8,194 nt of DNA. It comes from Alistipes sp. GTDB lineage: Bacteria > Bacteroidota > Bacteroidia > Bacteroidales > Rikenellaceae. Under the pieces are notes generated by a model. That model was not told the DNA's origin, ran no database searches, and worked only from the letters and a program-made list of their open reading frames with translations. Positions 5,046 to 8,194 of the stretch are shown one piece after another. The stretch's first letter is position 1, and every line of letters starts with the position of its first letter. The translations under genes were made by a program, and so were the position numbers. Location of the stretch: positions 1-8,194 of the forward strand of contig JAFYQY010000187.1 of the NCBI GenBank assembly GCA_017559685.1, read 5' to 3'.

Positions 5046-7475
5046 ATGAAGAATTTAATGAAGAAAGCAATGCTTTTTGCTGCAGCAGCAATGGCATTCG
5101 TATCGTGTCAGAACGATACATTTGGCGATGAGGCCATTAAGGTTCCTGGATTTGAGGTATCTGTAAATGCAACCACTTCGGAGGTTGCTCGTAGCGCATT
5201 TGGCGACTACAACTCTACTGACAAGACCTACCCAACTTTGTGGGAGGGTAACGAGGCTTGGTGGATTGGCGTTAACGACAAGTACGAGGAGAGTGTAAAG
5301 ACTATCACTTTCTCTGATGACAACGTTTCGGCAAGCGCTAAGTTTGAGTTCGAGACTGCACCAACAGCATCGAATGGCACATACACTTTGTATGCTGTTT
5401 CGCCTGCATCGGCTTGGTCGTCGTACAAGTTGGCGGACGACTATCTCCGTTTCTACATTGCACGTAACACACAGACTCCTACAGCAACCTCTTGCGACCC
5501 TGCTTCGCAGGTTCTCTTCGCAAAGTCGGAGGCTATGGAGAGCGCAGATGCATTCAGCGTAAACTTCGAGCACCTTTCGGCTTATATCAAGTTCTCGTTT
5601 GTGAACGTGGCTGAGGGTGGTGTAGTAAATTCGGTAACTATCGCAGCCGATGATGTAAACCTCGCAGGTCGCTATCAGTACACACCTTCTACAGGCGCTC
5701 TCGCTGAGTACGACCGTTTGGAGAAGAGCATCACACTCGTAACCGAGTCGCACGAGAATTTGTGGGTTGCAGTTGCTCCGGTTAATCTCTCGGGCAAGAA
5801 GTTGACCTTCACTCTCACTACCGATAAGGGTATCCTTTCGAAGGAGGTTACAATGCCTGCAACTGCAAAGTTGGAGTCGGGCAAGGTTGTTACCTTCAAC
5901 GTAGATATGGCAGGTATCGAGTACCCATCGGCTGATGCAGGTGAGGAGTGGCAGCTCGTTACAAATCCTGCAGAGCTCACTGATGGCGAGTACATCATCG
6001 TTGGTAAGAGTCAGGCTGGTAATGTTGTTTACATCCCAAGCACAACAAATACAAGCACAGCTCCATCGCAGAAGGTAATCAGCGTTCCAGGTTTGGATTT
6101 GACAAGCACCGATGCATTCAAGACCACACTCGTTCCTGAGGATGCTCGCTTTACATTCACAGGTAGCGCAAGCTCAATGACTATCAAGAACGCTGAGGGC
6201 AAGTACCTCTATGCAACTAACACAAACAATGGTCTTCGTATCGGTACTACATCTGATACTTGGGTAATTGCAAAGAACACTAACAACGCTAAGGCGTTGA
6301 CTTTGAAGGAGTCAACAAACAGCCGTTATATCACATTGTACCAGAGCCAGGATTGGCGTTCTTATACATTGGTTTACGGTGATACATACAACAGCAACGG
6401 TCAGTGCGGTTCGGTGTTCATCTATAAGAAGTTGAGCAAGGATCCTGCTATTTTGGCTGAGACTATCTCGGTTCCTGCTGTAGGTGGCGAGGGCGAGGCT
6501 TCGTACACCATCAAGAATATGGATGCTGATGATGTTACTGCAACCTTTGCAACCGAGTGGATCAGCGTTGAGGCTGCTAATGGTGTTATGACCTACGAGA
6601 TTGAGCCTAACTATACAGGCAAGGCTCGTACAGGTGAGATTACTTTGGCTTCTGCTAAGTATGGTATCACTAAGAGTGTAGCTGTTACTCAGGCTGCTGA
6701 TGTATTTGCAGTTTCTGCAACTTCGGTTTCGTTGAAGGCTGATGCAAATAGCACAGCAACATTCACCGTAACCTCGACTTATGCTGCAACTCTCGCAGTT
6801 AGCGACAGCGCTAAGTGGTCAATTAGCCCAACAACCGTTGCAGGTGGCACATCGGCAGTTACTATCACTGTTACTGCTAAAACCGCAAACGCTGCAGCTG
6901 AGGCTGTTGCAGGTACAATCACCGTAACTCGTACCGAGGACAGCAAGAAGTTGACCGTAAACCTCTCGCAGGCAGTTGCTGAGCAGGGTGGTGGCGACGA
7001 AGGCGGCGAGACTGGTCCGGCTAAGTTCGTTAAGGTAACTTCGGAACCAAGCGATTGGAGCGGTACATATCTTATCGTTTACGAGACTGGTAAGCTTGCA
7101 TTCAACGGTAGTCTTTCATCATTTGATGCAGTAGGCAATACCAAGACGGTTACAATTAGCAACAATGAGATTGAGGCAACCGATGCAATGAAGACTATTG
7201 CATTTACTATTACAAAGAGCGGCTCTAACTATACTATTAAGGGCGCAAGTGGCAAGTATATCGGTAATGCGTCTAACTCGAATGCTCTTACAACAAGCGC
7301 TTCTGCGCTAAACAATACTATTAAATTCAAGAGCGCTAACGAGATTGACATTGTTAGTGCAGGAGGTGCATACTTGCGTTACAACGCAACAAGTGGACAA
7401 ACTCGTTTCCGCTACTACAAGAGCTCTACGTACACAGGCCAGAAGGCTATTCAGCTCTACAAATTAGCAGAGTGA
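5046..7475 (+). CDS. Surface lipoprotein: fimbrillin-like, BACON/Ig-like and two related beta domains
   Basis: An 809-residue secreted lipoprotein. The ATG at 5046 is chosen because it begins a clean lipoprotein signal: KNLMKK, an Ala-rich core, then AFVSC with Cys21 as the lipidated residue. The following QNDTFGDE is acidic, as in Bacteroidetes surface-export signals. A TTG at 4995 in the same frame lies inside the peptide gene and is rejected. Domains by eye: 30-297 fimbrillin/Mfa-like (LWEGNEAWWIG, FEHLSAYIKFSF); 300-464 beta domain A (DGEYIIVG to VFIYKKLS); 465-553 BACON-like; 554-643 a second BACON/Ig-like domain; 645-658 Gly/Glu linker; 659-807 beta domain B (SGTYLIVYE to KAIQLYKL). Domains A and B share motifs and look like diverged copies. 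No catalytic site is recognised in this part; binding or display is the likely role. The gene ends at TGA, but the same frame continues into a nuclease module, so the true product may be longer. Confidence 0.88.
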   Translation: MKNLMKKAMLFAAAAMAFVSCQNDTFGDEAIKVPGFEVSVNATTSEVARSAFGDYNSTDKTYPTLWEGNEAWWIGVNDKYEESVKTITFSDDNVSASAKFEFETAPTASNGTYTLYAVSPASAWSSYKLADDYLRFYIARNTQTPTATSCDPASQVLFAKSEAMESADAFSVNFEHLSAYIKFSFVNVAEGGVVNSVTIAADDVNLAGRYQYTPSTGALAEYDRLEKSITLVTESHENLWVAVAPVNLSGKKLTFTLTTDKGILSKEVTMPATAKLESGKVVTFNVDMAGIEYPSADAGEEWQLVTNPAELTDGEYIIVGKSQAGNVVYIPSTTNTSTAPSQKVISVPGLDLTSTDAFKTTLVPEDARFTFTGSASSMTIKNAEGKYLYATNTNNGLRIGTTSDTWVIAKNTNNAKALTLKESTNSRYITLYQSQDWRSYTLVYGDTYNSNGQCGSVFIYKKLSKDPAILAETISVPAVGGEGEASYTIKNMDADDVTATFATEWISVEAANGVMTYEIEPNYTGKARTGEITLASAKYGITKSVAVTQAADVFAVSATSVSLKADANSTATFTVTSTYAATLAVSDSAKWSISPTTVAGGTSAVTITVTAKTANAAAEAVAGTITVTRTEDSKKLTVNLSQAVAEQGGGDEGGETGPAKFVKVTSEPSDWSGTYLIVYETGKLAFNGSLSSFDAVGNTKTVTISNNEIEATDAMKTIAFTITKSGSNYTIKGASGKYIGNASNSNALTTSASALNNTIKFKSANEIDIVSAGGAYLRYNATSGQTRFRYYKSSTYTGQKAIQLYKLAE
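7473..7475 (+). other. In-frame TGA between lipoprotein and nuclease modules
   Basis: This single TGA interrupts a reading frame that is otherwise open from 5046 to the window end at 8194. It falls directly after the last strand of beta domain B (IQLYKLAE) and before a Gly/Thr/Pro-rich linker (STGNGSGGE), that is, at a domain boundary. One base change (for example GGA or CGA to TGA) would create it. It is the only TGA among the gene stops in the window; the others are TAA. Confidence 0.85.
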
Positions 7476-8194
7476 TCTACGGGTAACGGATCGGGAGGGG
7501 AGGTAACCCCTCCTGCCGTGGACCCTACCCCGGGAGAGGATAATGGTGGCTCCACGGGCGGTACAACCGATGGTGGAGTAACAGGTGGCACACCTTCCGA
7601 AGCGTGGCTCGAGTTGCCGGGTGAGGATAAGGGTGGACTATATCCGAATGCCGTAGAGTTGAAGGTCAAGTCGGGCAGTGAGCGTAACTACACCGCCTAC
7701 TACGACAAGTCGACATATACCTCGATGTGGGTGGCATATCCGCTCCAGTCGAAGCATATGGGCTCGCTCTCACGACCATCGAAGTGGTACTTCAACACCG
7801 AGATTGACCAAGAGTATCAGGTGGATTTGACAAGCTCGTCGTACGAGGGCGACACCTACTCACGAGGCCACCTTATTCCGAACGCTTCACGCAACGGAAT
7901 AAGCGAGATGCAGAAGCAGACCTTCTACGTGACCAACTCGGTACCGCAGGTGCAGAACAACTTCAACAGCGGCATTTGGAGCTCGCTCGAGAACGCATTG
8001 CAGTCGATGGCAAAGGGTGGCGAAACGCTCTATATCGTTACGGGCGTGGCGTTCGAGAAGGTTGGCGAAAGCAAGTCGGTGAGCTACATTAAAGCGTCGG
8101 ACGACACAAAGAATATTCCGATACCGAACTACTTCTACAAAGTGGTTCTCAAGGTAACCACCAACACGAGTGGTACTGTAACTTCGGCTTCGAC
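7476..8194 (+). CDS. DNA/RNA non-specific endonuclease module without its own start; broken gene or readthrough extension; 3' end outside window
   Basis: About 239 open codons in the same frame as the lipoprotein, straight after its TGA. The first 55 or so residues are a linker rich in Gly, Thr, Pro and acidic residues. The NUC domain begins near residue 70 (NYTAYYDKSTYTSMWVAYPL). It contains the family's catalytic motif as YSRGHLIPNASRNG, with the general-base His in RGH, then QTFYVTNSVPQVQNNFNSGIWSSLE, with the expected metal-binding Asn and the Glu of LE. These enzymes (Serratia nuclease family) cut DNA and RNA with Mg2+ and in Bacteroidetes are usually secreted. The C-terminus lies beyond the window. 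No credible start exists: no signal peptide, the first in-frame ATG (7716) lies inside the domain, and the only earlier candidates are GTG or TTG codons in the linker region. It is therefore the C-terminal half of a lipoprotein-nuclease, either cut off by a nonsense change or sequencing error, or made by readthrough. Codon use is more GC-rich than in the part before the stop. Confidence 0.82.
7494..7513 (+). other. GC-rich stem-loop 18 nt after the TGA
   Basis: GGAGGGG (7494-7500) pairs perfectly with CCCCTCC (7507-7513) around the loop AGGTAA. It sits in the Gly/Pro linker coding region, where GC-rich codons make such pairing easy by chance. No T-run follows, so it is not a typical terminator; a stimulating role in stop-codon readthrough is possible but unproven. 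Confidence 0.5.

Noticed and set aside
5055..5753. A 232-codon open frame on the - strand inside the lipoprotein gene
   Set aside because: It is antisense to a gene with a clear lipoprotein signal. The Cys/Arg-rich product looks like a codon shadow.
7473..7475. Genome-wide UGA reassignment or a selenocysteine codon
   Set aside because: No other real gene here contains an in-frame TGA, and Trp and Gly use normal codons, so reassignment is unlikely. Neither NUC nor the beta domain uses Sec, and the downstream stem does not match a bacterial SECIS placement.
7516..7720. An independent nuclease gene starting at GTG 7518 or ATG 7716
   Set aside because: The GTG lies in a low-complexity linker without a signal peptide, and the ATG is inside the NUC domain. 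A secreted nuclease needs an export signal, which only the upstream frame provides.

Overview
The window looks like chromosomal DNA from an anaerobic gut-type Bacteroidota, most likely order Bacteroidales and possibly a relative of Alistipes/Rikenellaceae (genus is a guess). Three things point there. The three promoter calls use the Bacteroidetes -7 pattern TAnnTTTG. The starts lack Shine-Dalgarno sequences and have A/T-rich leaders instead. The secreted protein combines a Bacteroidetes-type lipoprotein signal, a fimbrillin-like domain and BACON-like domains. Every complete gene but one ends in TAA.

Left part (1-2026): the 3' part of nadC (NAD synthesis) overlaps by one base, in a TAATG junction, a gene for a DUF2156-GNAT fusion protein. 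This pair converges on a SulP anion transporter gene (complement 2012-3718), and a symmetric hairpin at 1957-1990 serves both strands.

Middle part (3719-4894): sulP and efp (elongation factor P, 3904-4476) diverge from a 185-bp region that carries a -7 box for each and four copies of a 7-bp repeat. Downstream of efp lie a 104-bp imperfect inverted repeat, a strong GAAA-loop terminator, a 9-bp degenerate tandem repeat and a promoter decorated with two perfect dyads.

Right part (4895-8194): this is the most interesting region. A 45-residue acidic peptide gene lies 13 bp before an 809-codon lipoprotein gene (fimbrillin-like domain, beta domain A, two BACON/Ig-like domains, beta domain B). That gene stops at TGA 7473-7475, yet the same frame stays open to the window edge. 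The continuation encodes a Gly/Thr/Pro-rich linker and a DNA/RNA non-specific endonuclease domain (SRGH motif) that has no start signal of its own. The natural reading is one large surface nuclease interrupted by a single in-frame stop at a domain boundary. It could be a nonsense mutation, a sequencing or assembly error, a recombination junction or leaky readthrough. Base composition also changes near the stop.

How the parts may work together: the nadC pair and efp are housekeeping. The peptide, lipoprotein and nuclease look like one transcription unit for a surface-displayed nuclease. The role of the peptide is unknown. No tRNA, rRNA, CRISPR array or insertion sequence is visible.
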